This document shows positions 10,360-19,815 of a stretch of 29,934 nucleotides of DNA, piece after piece (within the stretch, counting starts at the first letter, position 1; every line of letters starts with the position of its first letter). Origin of the DNA: Roridomyces roridus (taxonomy: Eukaryota > Basidiomycota > Agaricomycetes > Agaricales > Mycenaceae); the NCBI GenBank assembly GCA_029378245.1, contig JARKIF010000319.1, positions 1-29,934 of the forward strand, read 5' to 3'. Below the pieces are notes generated by a model, which worked only from the letters and a program-made list of their open reading frames with translations, did no database searches and was not told where the DNA came from. Both the position numbers and the translations under genes were made by a program.

Positions 10360-11684
10360 CTAATCCCTGACTTTGGTTGCCATACGAAATTGGCGGCAAG
10401 TCGGGAGCTTGGGGCGTCCCTTCTGCGCGGTGGCCACGGGTACGGCGACCTTTGTGATCGGCGCCAAAGGTTTCTGCTCGGCGATGATGCACGAGAGACC
10501 CTCCTCGGGCAACGAGGCGGGAGAGGTAGGGGGCGTGGAACACGTCGTGGGGATGGACGGATCCGAGCTCGAGGTGGATGAGGATGAGGAAGATGAGGAA
10601 GATGAGAACTGCATGTGAGGCACATTGCGACGCCGAGGGATCATGGGCAGGGCGGCGGGGCGCGGAGCCGCCTGGGACAGCTCGGCTTCCACTTCCGAGT
10701 TCGTTGCAGACGCAACAGCCCACTCCCCCGTCGACGAGACTTCCGGCGACAGTGGAGGTGCACTGGCGCGAGGCGCCTCCGTGAAGAGCTCAATGGCGTT
10801 GATGGCATCGCGGAATTGCTGGAGAGTGGGGCGCTCGAGAGGGTCCGGGTGGAAACACCGTTCCAGCAGATTGAAAGTGGGCCGGGTGATGGAGAGCTCG
10901 TCCAACAGATACCAGGGGTCGTTGCAGAACACGGCGAACCCAGCATCAGAGGGCTCAGCGGACTGCCACGGCTTCCGTTCACAGATCATAATGGTGAACA
11001 GGACGCTAAGCGCCCACAAGTCCGAGTGCCGGGGGGAGTACGAGTCCTTCGTCGGGTTGAGGGATTCTGTGTAATGGATAAGGAGAGAACGAGACAGGGG
11101 TAAGAGTACCCACCTGGACTCATGTAAAGGCGTGTACCGCACCCGAGCTGCTCGGAGACGTCATCCCGAGTAGCAAGACCAAAGTCCGCAAGGCGGATAT
11201 GGGAACCAGAGGCATCGCAAAGGATATTCTGCGGCTTGATATCACGATGAAAGACGCCACACTGGTGCATGCGCTCGACAGCGTCGATGAGCTCGCCGAA
11301 TGTCCCCTTGATGAGGCCGGGGTTGTTGTGGAAGACCCGACGCTGGCTTATTGCAGCAAAGAGGTCCCCATCGGCAGCGAGTTCGAGGACGACAAAGAGC
11401 AAGTCGTCCTCTGCAAAGTAACGAATGAGGGTGACGACGCCTGGCTTCCCATTGAGCAACTGGTGCAGCTCCAGCTCGCTCGCTTGGGCGCGGGCGGCCC
11501 GGGAGCCGGGCTCGTAGGTAGGCATGACCTTGACGGCGACATGCTCTTTGGTGTCGTCGTCCCAGGCCTTATAGACTTTTCCGTACCCCCCGGAGCCAAT
11601 GATGGAAAGGAGTTGGATGGAACCGTCGTCGACGAAGTGCTTTGTCAGGTCGGGAAGGAGGTCGGATGCGGAGGAGGAAGGCAT
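10360..11684 (-). CDS. Ser/Thr protein kinase, Ran1/Ksp1-like
   Basis: It transfers phosphate from ATP to Ser/Thr. In yeasts the Ran1/Ksp1/Sks1 group couples nutrient state to growth and differentiation. Two exons (11114-11684, 10360-11066; 47-nt intron) give about 425 aa. Glycine loop GSGGYGKV at residues 30-37, catalytic Lys52 in VAVKV, HRDIKPQN at 146-153, DFG at 167-169, SPES at about 189-192. The lower lobe has SDLWALSVLFTIMICERKPW and LLERCFHPDPLERPTLQQF, typical of Ran1-like kinases. All catalytic residues are present. The tail (after about residue 270) has a long Ser run and Pro/Thr-rich disorder, ending in basic residues (RQFRMATKVRD). It sits head-to-head with a BTB relic across a promoter duplicated elsewhere in the window. 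The only other kinase copy here is the relic at 5531. The substrate is unknown. Confidence 0.9.
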
Positions 11685-12059
11685 TGTGGTGGTGGAATGA
11701 TGGTAGATGTGAAGTCGTGGAGAATCGTGGATGGTCGTAATGAGAGATGTCTTGAATGGTAGAGATAGTCGTGGTTAGAGATAGAGAATGGTTTGAATCC
11801 GGGGGGCGTCTTAAATACTTGAAAGTGAGACAGGGATTTTCTCTCAAGTCGAGAGGGGGTGCTGATCGGGGTGAGACATGGCTAGAGTCCCCGGAGGTAT
11901 AGTTTTCTTCGTGGCCGACGGTCTAGAGGCACATTTTTCTAGGGGGTAGGTCACCAGGGAAGGCAGCGGGCTCGTGGTGGTGGTCGCTGTGCAAGTCGTT
12001 GATTATTTTGATGGCTGCTGCTTTCCTCACGATCGCACCGTCGACTGTTAGTCGACCAA
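11685..12059. promoter_or_regulatory. Shared head-to-head promoter region (copy 2: intact kinase / BTB relic)
   Basis: It aligns with 5972-6325. Box A at about 11817-11882 shows ACTTGAAAGTGAGACAGGG, a TTCTCTCAAGTCGAG arm and GGTGAGACATGG, with ACTTGA/TCAAGT forming an inverted repeat. Box B at about 11965-12050 shows GGGCTCGTGGTGGTGGTC and TTTTGATGGCTGC. The kinase is presumably driven leftward from here. The rightward BTB target is only a fragment. Confidence 0.65.
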
Positions 12060-12149
12060 GATGTTCCCGTCCCTCAGCCTCCGAATGAGCCGCAAGTCGA
12101 TGACTGTCCACTCGTGCTGCTTTTTGGCGATAAGGCCAAAGACTGGGAA
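12060..12149 (+). pseudogene. BTB exon-1 fragment (5' piece of a split BTB gene)
   Basis: The segment reads DVPVPQPPNEPQVDDC then PLVLLFGDKAKDWE in one frame, matching the second half of exon 1 of the intact copies. The first roughly 190 nt of the exon (start codon and core BTB strand/helix) are missing: the promoter block is joined directly to this piece. The match stops at GACTGGGAA (12149). Its continuation is found at 13768, beyond the PP2C gene. Confidence 0.82.
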
Positions 12150-12261
12150 TGTGTTTATTTATAAGGGATGCTTGTGGGATTTCAAAGACTGACATTCCGA
12201 TAAGGTCATTGCAATATTGTACGAGTATGAGAGACCAGTTCTGCCCACTTCCGGTGTCAGC

Positions 12262-13508
12262 TCAAACCGCGTCGACGGGAACAACGGCGACCGTCACGTC
12301 GTCGCGACGAGAAGCCTTCGTCACCAAGGTCTCCATGTCGCGTTCCCCTATCAGCGACTCCCAAATGACCTCCACCGCCATGTTAATGGCGCGGGGATCC
12401 TTCCGTCCGACGGCGGCAGCAATCCTGGCCATGGACAATGGGACCAGCGGCTTCCCACAGGCACGGCTCACGAGATGATCCAGGCCATCCGACGCTAGGA
12501 CAAGGAAGGATCGACGGGCACCGACGGGCGGTCTGACATGGAAGACGTCGGGCATGTGCGACATGTATGGAGGTGTTTTGTTGACGGCCAAATGCCCGAA
12601 GAGGTGCTGGACAGGGCTGGGACCGTAATTGTCAGCAAGGGGCTGTACGAGGTCGTTGGGAAGCTTGAAATGAAGGTCTCCGATGGCTAGCAGGGGCGGT
12701 AAGTGGCGAAACCTGTTCTGGCGCGAGGTGCATGCACGAACCTCGAGTCAAGTTCGCACCGCGCAGCGTAAGAAGGCGGCCGTCCGCAGAGATACACTCT
12801 GGTTCCCCCGGGTGCTCGCTACGAACACGCTCTGCCTCGCTGGAGTTCGAGGGACTGTGGTGGGGTGCCAGGTCTTTGGTTTCCCAGCCTAATTCCGTGC
12901 TCCAACAGAGAACTGCAGGTGCAATGAGTGTTTGGCTGAGGGACGGAAGACAAGGATAACGCACAGGAATCGCAATCGCCGACGTTGGCAACGTGAACGC
13001 CGTCAACCAGCGCAACACAAACCGTCGTACCGTTGACGGCCCGCAGAAGCCGACACGAGGTTGGCCTGTGGCGTCCAGTAGCGTGTCGGTGACACAGTCG
13101 AGGAGGTCGTTCTTTATGCGCTCCTCCAACGTGATGATGGACCGGGAAAGCGAGGCAGCCACTTGGTCGTTCCCTGGCTACTCCGGAGCGCACGCATCAA
13201 GCTCCAGAATGAGCTCCCCCTCGACCAGGCCCGGCAGCTGCTCGAACGTGAAATCGACAGTGGCATCTTGATAGCCATGGCCTAGGGAGGATGAAAGCGG
13301 CCTGGGTGAGACGCAGCATACCGTCGAGGACAATCGCCAATTTCCACGATCCGCCCTTGAGCTCGAGGACTTTGCCGAGGTACCGATCCTGGTTGGGGAG
13401 CGGACCCTGGGGGTAGGTGCCTTGGAGCGACGCAAAGTGCATGCCACCAAAGCTCTGCGAGTCGGCCTCAAAGAGAGCGCGCACGTTGGGGGGCTCGCTG
13501 ACGAACAT
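12262..13508 (-). pseudogene. PP2C-family (PPM) protein phosphatase, pyruvate dehydrogenase phosphatase-like, with stop and frameshift
   Basis: PPM phosphatases are Mn/Mg-dependent Ser/Thr phosphatases. Exons on the minus strand: 13322-13508, 12961-13281, 12742-12912 and 12262-12686. The N-terminus has FASLQGTYPQGPLPNQDRY, then the metal-site motif VLDGHGY across intron 1 and VDFTFEQLPGLVE. Later motifs are SLSRSIITLEERIKNDLLD, VNGTTVCVALVDG, VANVGDCDSC, FLVLASDGLDHLVS and the terminal SRRDDVTVAVV. These are the expected PPM motifs in order. Two lesions exist: an in-frame TAG at 13178-13180 (CAPE*PGNDQVAAS) and a frameshift near 13037-13045 before RAVNGTT. Lengths of both exons and introns are otherwise normal. 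The gene lies wholly inside a split BTB gene. It is a recently damaged gene, or an intact one with consensus errors. Confidence 0.82.
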
Positions 13509-13767
13509 GGTACATAGTACGTGGCAAGGTGAATGAAGGCTTGTGGGCTAAAGGAGCCTGCGAGTGTGAGCACAAAGTGAGGATCGAGAAACCGTGTAAA
13601 TCACTTTTTGATCGAAGATCGAACCACCGAACCACAACCTTGCACCTGTACCACATTCACGCTCAACGGCCTCCCTGCAGCATCCACCGCGTCTCTTACA
13701 TCCAGCTCTTGACGTCCTCTATAATTACCTGCATTCGCCACTTGGAGCTCCAATTCTTCTCCCAGAC
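13509..13767. other. 5' flank of the PP2C gene
   Basis: Probable promoter of the minus-strand phosphatase. It contains the palindrome-like TTTTTGATCGAAGATCGAA near 13600. No gene is seen. Its right edge is the abrupt return of BTB sequence at 13768. Confidence 0.4.
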
Positions 13768-14485
13768 AAGTCGAATAATGCCTTCGTTTCAACTTTCGAC
13801 CAACTTTCGACGTGATAGCGGCTGGGAATGCAGTATGCCATTTCTTCTGCCATCCGACGCATTCATTGGGGGTTTCCTACCACTTTGGAGGACTGGGACG
13901 ACAACGAACAGTTCACGAAGATAGAGCAAAGCCCCGGGGTCTTGTTCGACCTCTTGAGGTTGGCATATGAGTTCGGAATTCGTACGAGCATTCCAGCGAT
14001 AGCATACGCGTGCCTGCGCGACCAATCACTCGTAAGCAGCAATTCCATGCACCCGATGTATTCACAAGGGCCGGCACAGGAGAACATCTTCAATGGGGTC
14101 AAGCGTAACGATGGTTCCCGCGTTGTCCTCCCTGCCAAGCTCTTACGGACTCTGACCGTCGGCTTCGAACGAATAATCAAATGCCAACACAAAACATATT
14201 CGTGGTTGAATACAATCGTAGCATCCCATCCGTCTCGTGCGACGACGAGGACGATTGTGCCAGTGAACGTGACAGTTTGCGTCGCTCTATAATTTGGAAT
14301 GAGCACACCACCAATACTGCCGATTGTTTTGCGCTCCTCTTCGACTGGGATGATGCTGCCCATGATTTCTGTCAAGACTGTGCTTCAACCGGTCGGACAC
14401 TTCATCAAACCAGTCGCAGCCAAACATGGCAACCCTGCCGTCCTTCTTTGGACTTGCGGCGTGGACAGAGAAGGATGTACAGTGA
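13768..14485 (+). pseudogene. BTB gene 3' piece (exons 2-3), right half of the split gene
   Basis: It begins within exon 2 (AAGTCGAATAATGCC; GACGTGATAGCGGC) and reads AIRRIHWGFPTTLEDWDD, EFGIRTSIPAIAYACLRDQSL, then exon 3 after an intron ending CACAG at about 14078: ENIFNGVKRNDGSRVVLP, VGFERI, YSWL. The BTB fold is absent. Part of exon 2 (the AMLRLGRKYG block) is deleted and an AACTTTCGACC word is tandemly duplicated near 13790. Frameshifts at about 14210 and about 14430 separate YSWL, the cysteine module (SCDDEDDC ... DFCQDCAS) and the final PSFFGLAAWTE. The match ends at the family stop position. It continues the piece at 12060-12149. Confidence 0.85.
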
Positions 14486-14560
14486 CTTTGCTGGGTAATC
14501 TTTCTGGTACTCTCACAACATGTACTTGGCGTTTATTTCTCTTCCTCTACGCCCACTCCG

Positions 14561-14765
14561 ATGTCACGGTCAGACAGATCTCCTGCAAAGAGACACAGAA
14601 CGAAGCAGCATTCGAGCGAAGAGCCCAAGGTCACTCGGGCCTTTCGGCGGTATCCGCGCGAGCCACAAGCCAATAGCTTCCCACTCGTCCTTCTTCTCCG
14701 ATGATACCTTCAAGGACTGGGAACTGTTTCCCGGGGTCCTCTATAAGTTATTTGCGAGATGAGGG
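14561..14765 (+). pseudogene. Decayed BTB exon-1 relic
   Basis: A start MSRSDRSPAKRHRTKQHS resembles the basic N-terminus of the BTB copies. The BTB core is missing, and the exon-1 end (FPLVLL, then DTFKDWELFPGVLYKL one frame over) follows directly. It is preceded by BTB-type 3'UTR sequence (ACATGTACTTGGCGTTTATT), so it was a gene placed immediately downstream of the previous copy. Confidence 0.65.
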
Positions 14766-15200
14766 TGAACAGAAGGACAACGAGAAGGGATTTGGACGCC
14801 ATGGCACTGAAGAAAGAGGGTTGCAAGCGGCCGCTTTTGAGGATGTTGGATATATGGCGGAAAAACACTGGAAAGGTGACTGATCACGATGTTGGTCATT
14901 GGTTTGGGCCGGCAGCGAAGGCGGGGCGGGGTTTTTCCAGCTGATTCCTGCGCGGGTGCAGGTGCAAGGAAGTCGAACCTCGAGTTCATGAAAATTGATC
15001 TGACTCGGCATCACGGCATGTTCAAAAATCGCAGTTCCTACAACGAAATATGCTTACCCGCATGCTCAGTTTCAAGTCGAACGTGGCGACATGCATTTCT
15101 GACAAGATTTCTTCTTTGTATTTCCAAGAAGTGTAGTGGAAAAAATTGGATACCATTTTCAACATGCCGTCGACATGCCGCGTAGGATCAATGTGTCGAA
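14766..15200. other. Intergenic, no gene recognised
   Basis: I find no conserved coding segment or repeat copy. Open frames here are short and overlap on both strands. Confidence 0.35.
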
Positions 15201-15357
15201 CTCATTTCAAGGCGGGAGTCAGGAGCGGGGCTCCGCACTCTGAACGAAATCGAGGTACACAGGTTCCCATTGTGCGGTGGTCCGACTCTCCTTTCTCACA
15301 TCTCGAACGAATGGCATATAAAAATGCTGCTTCGAAATCCCACTCAGCCCTTACAGA

Positions 15358-16362
15358 ATGACCACCGCAGTCGGCGTCACTGCTGCCCTCGCAGGCTCTC
15401 CACCCCAGCGCTCCACACCCGCCCTCTTCTCACTCGCCAATCGCGTCGCACTTGTCACCGGCGGACATCGAGGTATCGGGCTCGAAGTCGCTCTCGGCTT
15501 CGCAGAGGCTGGAGCCGTAGTCTACTGCCTCGACCTCCCCTCTTCGCCCGACGAAAGCTGGCGTACGGTCCAGAGCTGGGCTGCCTCCCTGCCCGAGCCC
15601 AACACCGGCAGGTTGGAGTACGTGAGTGGCGACGTGACAGACCAGAAGGCAATGTGGGAAGTGGTAGAGAAGATCGTGGAGAAGGAGGGGAGGATTGATG
15701 TATGCATGGCGAATGCGGGGATCTTGCACAAGGCGGATTGTTTAGAGTATCCGGCTGAGGACTTCAAGAGGGTCATGGATGTCAACGTCGCCGGTGTCTT
15801 GTTCACTGCTCAGGCAGCGGGTCGGCAGATGGAGAGGCTGGGGATCTCGGGAAGTATCATCATGACTGCGTCGATGAGCGGGTCGATAACTAACCCTGTG
15901 CGTCTCCTCATTCCATCCATCTCTGAAACCAGGCTGAATATGGCAGAATCAACACTCGATCGCATACAACACCAGCAAATCCGCCCTCCTCCAGATGGCT
16001 CGCTCCATGGCATGTGAGCTCGCTCCCAAGGGAATCCGAGTGAATACCATCAGTCCAGGTCTAATTTACACCGAGTGGGCGCTTTAAATTCCCTTCATGT
16101 CCTTGAACTTACCATGTCGCCTGCAGCATGACACGCAGCTTCCTCGACACGCAACCTGGTCTGAAAGAAAAGATGAGCGCGCAGAATCCGATGGGGAGGT
16201 TCGGTCGTCCGGACGAGCTGCGTGGGGCCGCCCTTTGGTTGGCTTCGGATGGCGCGACGTTCTGCACCGGCAGCGAGTGAGTATCTCGACCTTTTTCTCC
16301 GGGGTGTGAGGGGCTAATGGTTTTGTAGCATCAAGGTCGATGGAGGGCAATGTGCTTGGTAA
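15358..16362 (+). CDS. Short-chain dehydrogenase/reductase (SDR copy 1), polyol/ketose-reductase type
   Basis: A classical NAD(P)(H)-dependent SDR of 283 aa in four exons: 15358-15897, 15947-16074, 16127-16276 and 16329-16362. Cofactor motif TGGHRGIG at residues 34-41, GDVTD at 91-95, ANAG at 118-121, catalytic Ser172 (TASMS), Tyr187 and Lys191 (YNTSK), and ISPG followed by IYTDM. The C-terminus DGGQCAW fits the sorbose/L-xylulose reductase and mannitol dehydrogenase group, so the substrate is probably a sugar or polyol; this is inferred from overall resemblance. Exon phases agree without correction. A second copy at 18482 is nearly identical, and an intact BTB gene lies between them. Sequence upstream (TTCAAGGCGGGAG ... 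CTTCGAAATCCCACTC) is shared with the second copy. The gene appears functional. Confidence 0.92.
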
Positions 16363-16832
16363 AAAAAAAGGTTTGAAGCGTCGCCCAGTGTAAGACTACG
16401 TCGTAGGAGAGAGAGAAACGGGCTGCCATTTATTTACCAAGTTTGGTTCGATGATGGTGCAAGAAGAAAGAAGTTGATCAGAGCCGAATACGAACGCCCT
16501 TCGAAGTTAAGTCGTCATCTTGTGGCTGAAGAGATGTTGGTTACACTTGGTGCATTGGGCGGAATTGAAGGATGCCTTGAATGGTAGATGGTTCAGAGCC
16601 CGGGGGCGTCTTGAGAAAGTCAGACCTAGTCAGACAGGGATTTTCTTCAAGTCGAGCAAGGGTCATGATCAGTGCGAGACATGGAAAGAGGCTGCGAACG
16701 CAATCGTCAGTCCAGAGATGAATTGCCCGGGTGGTTTGCCGGCGAAGGCGGTGGCGAGATCGTGGTGGTCATTCTCAAAGTGCTTTGATGTGTTTGTTGA
16801 TAGCCACAACAAACCTCTTTCAAACTTCGACA
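16363..16832 (+). promoter_or_regulatory. SDR 3' flank, BTB-tail relic and promoter (copy 3)
   Basis: 16363-16545 matches the 3' flank of SDR copy 2 (GAGAGAGAAACGGGCTG and following). At about 16556-16575 GGGCGGAATTGAAGGATG encodes the BTB ending WAELKD, a tiny relic. Box A follows at about 16611-16682 (TCAGACAGGGATTTTCTTCA, GTCGAGCAAGGGTCATGATC) and box B at about 16750-16815 (GCGAGATCGTGGTGGTCATT). Here the box lacks a divergent kinase. Confidence 0.6.
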
Positions 16833-17919
16833 ATGTCAGACGCACCACCTCTTGCGAAAAGAAAGCGAAATTCCAAGGCCAACGAAACAGCGACCCCGAT
16901 TCGCTCCCACATCTGGAAGCCCTTTGGCGACATCGTACTGCAAGCTGAATCCACCCAGTTTCGCGTCAGCCGCGACGTCCTCGCCAACCAATCCCCTGTC
17001 TTTGCGGACATGTTTGACGTCCCGCAGCCTCCAAACGAACCACAAATCGACGGTTGTCCGCTCGTAATTCTCTCGGAAGACAGAGCCAAGGACTGGGAGT
17101 TCCTTCTCGGTATCCTCTACGATAATCCGTAAGCTTAAACCAAATTTCCTAGCCCTTGGCAGATTCACAATCTTTTCCTAGATTTGAATTCAAAAAAAGC
17201 CTCGGTTTCGATATGGCGGTGGCTTTGTTGAGACTGGGCCGGAAGTACGGCATTCCCACAGCCGAAGCCAGTGCAATCCGGCGTATTCATTCCGAATTTC
17301 CCGCTGCTTTCGAGGCCTGGAATAGGAATGAACTTCTCCTGGAGGTTGAAGACGTAGACAGGAACCTGATCGACATATTGACGCTGGCGTACGAGTTCGG
17401 AATCAATACCAGCATCCCAACCATTGCCTACGCGTGTCTTCGTGATAAATCCCTCGTAAGGAGCAGCTTATCTCGTTCTGAACAGTTTTTTGTTCACAAG
17501 GAATGCCACAGGAGCAAATCTTCACGGGCGTGATGCGTACCGATGGCTCTCGTGTCCTCCCGCCCCAAAAAATCCTCCAGGCTCTGACCATCGGATTCGA
17601 GCGAATAATGCGATTCCAGCACGAAGCATACATGTGGATGGAAAATGACACAGTTATCCCTTGCACCTTGTGCAGGCAAAGGGAAAAATGCGCGGAGGCG
17701 CGCGTTGAGCTGCATCGCGTAGTAGCCTGGAATGATCTCACCAATGCACCCGATTGCTTTGCGCTCTGCTTCGACTTCGAAGACTTTTCCGGTGATTTCT
17801 GTAAACCCTGTGCTATAGCTGGCAAAGCGGCTCACGCCGTGAGTCGCACCAAAGCTTGGCAAACATTACCGACGTTTTTCGGACTGCCGGGGTGGAAAGA
17901 GTTGGAGGATGTTCAGTGA
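16833..17919 (+). CDS. BTB/POZ domain protein (copy 4), complete
   Basis: This is the best-preserved copy. Exons 16833-17128, 17182-17455 and 17512-17919 give 325 aa with no frame damage. The basic N-terminus (AKRKRN) is followed by the BTB fold: GDIVLQAESTQFRVSRDVL, SPVFADMFDVPQPP, CPLVILSEDRAKDWEFL and LGILYDNP. The middle has ALLRLGRKYGIPTAEASAI and YEFGINTSIPTIAYACLRD, then EQIFTGVMRTDGSRV and ALTIGFERIMRFQHE. The C-terminal module has CTLCRQREKC, DCFALCF, DFCKPC and WQTLPTFFGLPGWKELEDVQ. Six cysteines in pairs suggest a metal-binding or disulfide unit; this is inference. It may be a cullin-3 adaptor or transcription-linked dimeriser as for other BTB proteins, but no partner domain (Kelch, MATH, zinc finger of known class) is present. 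It lies between the two SDR copies. Confidence 0.9.
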
Positions 17920-17977
17920 CTTTGTCTGGGGAATTCTTTCTGGTGCTCTCATACATCAACATGTACCTGGCGTTTAT

Positions 17978-18092
17978 TCGGAATTGTTGCTGCTGAATAA
18001 CTGTTGCGGAATCCGTCCTCCCAGGCGCTAAGCCTCCGTCCACACGAACAAAGGGACTTGCGGCGTGGAAGGAGTTGAAGGATGTTCAGTGA
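17978..18092 (+). repeat. Duplicated BTB gene tail plus 3'UTR (tail repeat, copy 1)
   Basis: TCGGAATTGTTGCTGCTGAA, CTGTTGCGGAATCCGTCCTC and GCCTCCGTCCACACGAACAA are followed by codons for GLAAWKELKDVQ and a stop (18054-18092). It repeats the end of the gene just upstream and matches 21531-21673. Confidence 0.75.
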
Positions 18093-18162
18093 CTATGCTG
18101 GGGAATCTCATGGGTCAACATGTACTTGGCGTTTATTCCAAGTGCTTCTACCACCGTCGATC

Positions 18163-18380
18163 ATGCTCGTCCTTCTTCCCGGTGATACCTCCAAGGACTG
18201 GGAACTACTTCTCGGTGTCCTCTATAAGTTATTCACCAACGGCGTCGGAGACTTCCGACAGTGACTTGTTGTTCAGATTTGGAATGGAAGAAAACCTCTG
18301 CTTTGATATGGTAGCGTCAATGCTGAGACTGGGCCGGAAGCCCCGTCGAGGCCAGTGCAATCCGTCGTATTCATTCTCAA
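18163..18380 (+). pseudogene. BTB relic (exon-1 end, intron, exon-2 start) fused to SDR upstream region
   Basis: MLVLLPGDTSKDWELLLGVL matches the end of exon 1. After intron-like sequence ending CAG, the next part reads FGMEENLCFDMVASMLRLG, the start of exon 2. At about 18345-18370 it diverges, and by CTCAAGGCGGGAG (about 18375) the SDR upstream region begins. A deletion therefore joined a BTB relic to the promoter of SDR copy 2. Confidence 0.72.
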
Positions 18381-18481
18381 GGCGGGAGGCCTTGGTCCGC
18401 ACTCTGAACGATATCGACCATTGTGACTCTGCTTTCTCACATATCTCGAACTGCTGCTTCGAAATCCCACTCCCTTACAGA

Positions 18482-19487
18482 ATGACCACCACAGTCGGCG
18501 TCACTGCTGCCCTCGCAGGCTCTCCATCCCAGCGTTCGACAGGCGCCCTCTTCTCGCTTGCCAACCGCGTCGCACTCGTCACCGGCGGACACCGCGGCAT
18601 CGGACTTGAAATCGCTCTCGGCTTCGCAGAGGCGGGCGCCGTTGTCTACTGCCTCGACCTCCCCTCTTCACCTGACGAAAGCTGGCGTATGGTGCAGAGC
18701 TGGGCCGCCTCCCTGCCCGAGCCCAACAGCGGCAGGTTGGAGTACGTCAGTGGCGATGTGACAGACCAAAAGGCAATGTGGGAAGTCGTAGAGAAGATCG
18801 TGGCGAAAGAGGGGAGGATTGATGTGTGCATGGCGAATGCGGGGATCGTGCACGTGGCGGAGTGTTTGGAGTATCCGGCGGAGGACTTCAAGAGGGTCAT
18901 GGATGTGAACGTCTCCGGCGTCTTGTTTACTGCTCAGGCAGCGGGTCGGCAGATGGAGAGGCTGGGAATCCCGGGGAGTATCATCATGACTGCGTCGATG
19001 AGTGGGACGATCACTAACCCTGTGCGTCTCTTCACTCCATCCCTGGGACCGAGCTGAACATGGCAGAATCAACACTCGAGCGCATACAACATTAGCAAAT
19101 CCGCCGTCCTGCAGTTGGCTCGCTCCATGGCGTGTGAGCTCGCTCCCAAGGGAATCCGAGTGAATACCATCAGTCCGGGTTACATTTACACGGAGTAGGC
19201 GCTCTGAATTGCCTTTGCGTGCTTGAACTTATCCATGCCGCCGACAGCATGACACGCAGCATCCTCGACACGCAACCTCAGCCTGCCAGTCTGAAAGAAA
19301 AGCTTGGCGCGCAGAATCCGATGGGAAGGTTCGGTCGTCCGGACGAGCTGCGTGGGGCCGCGCTTTGGTTGGCTTCGGATGGCGCAACATTTTGCACCGG
19401 CAGCGAGTGAGTATTCCACCTTTTCAGTCTGCGAGGAGCTGATGGTTCTGTAGCATCAAGGTTGATGGAGGGCAGTGTGCTTGGTAA
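18482..19487 (+). CDS. Short-chain dehydrogenase/reductase (SDR copy 2), polyol/ketose-reductase type
   Basis: Near-duplicate of the SDR at 15358, 286 aa. Exons 18482-19021, 19067-19194, 19248-19406 and 19454-19487 with identical intron positions. [17 protein letters not shown] and the YNISK catalytic motif are intact. Differences are scattered substitutions (for example IVHVAECLEY for [15 protein letters not shown] for LIYTD) and an in-frame insertion (DTQPQPASLKE against DTQPGLKE) in the substrate-lid region. The reading frame is undamaged, so both copies could be expressed. The duplication covers the proximal promoter (TGCTTCGAAATCCCACTC) and at least 300 bp of 3' flank. The substrate is unknown. 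Confidence 0.92.
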
Positions 19488-19815
19488 AAGGTTTGAAGTG
19501 TCGGCCAGTGTAAGATTACGTTGTAGGAGAGAGAGAAACGGGCTGTATCATTTTTTTACCGAGAGTCAAACTTGGTTCGATATTGATGATGATGTTAAGA
19601 AGGAAACCCAACGTCCTTCAAATTCCAAGTCATTATCTTGCGGCTGAAGAGATGTTGTTGGTGGATTGGGCGGAATTGAAGGATGTCTTGAGTGGTAGAC
19701 GGTTGTGTTTAGAGATGGAGAACAGTTGGAGCCCGGAATACTTGAAAGTGAGACAGGGATTTTTCTTCAAGTCGAGAAAGGGTCACGGCAGACTCGTGAG
19801 ACCTGGACAGTATGA
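19488..19815. promoter_or_regulatory. SDR 3' flank, BTB-tail relic and box A (copy 4), orphaned
   Basis: It matches 16363-16690: AGAGAGAAACGGGCTG, then GGATTGGGCGGAATTGAAGG (BTB ending WAELKDV), then box A at about 19739-19806 (ACTTGAAAGTGAGACAGGG, TTCTTCAAGTCGAGAAAGGG). Here box A is not followed by box B or a BTB start; unrelated sequence begins near 19815. Confidence 0.65.

Noticed and set aside
10292..11103. Plus-strand and alternate minus-strand frames over the kinase
   Set aside because: Antisense or shifted shadows of a kinase whose motifs are all in one frame.
12262..13508. PP2C as a retroposed copy
   Set aside because: It retains introns with normal splice sites, so it moved as DNA if it moved.
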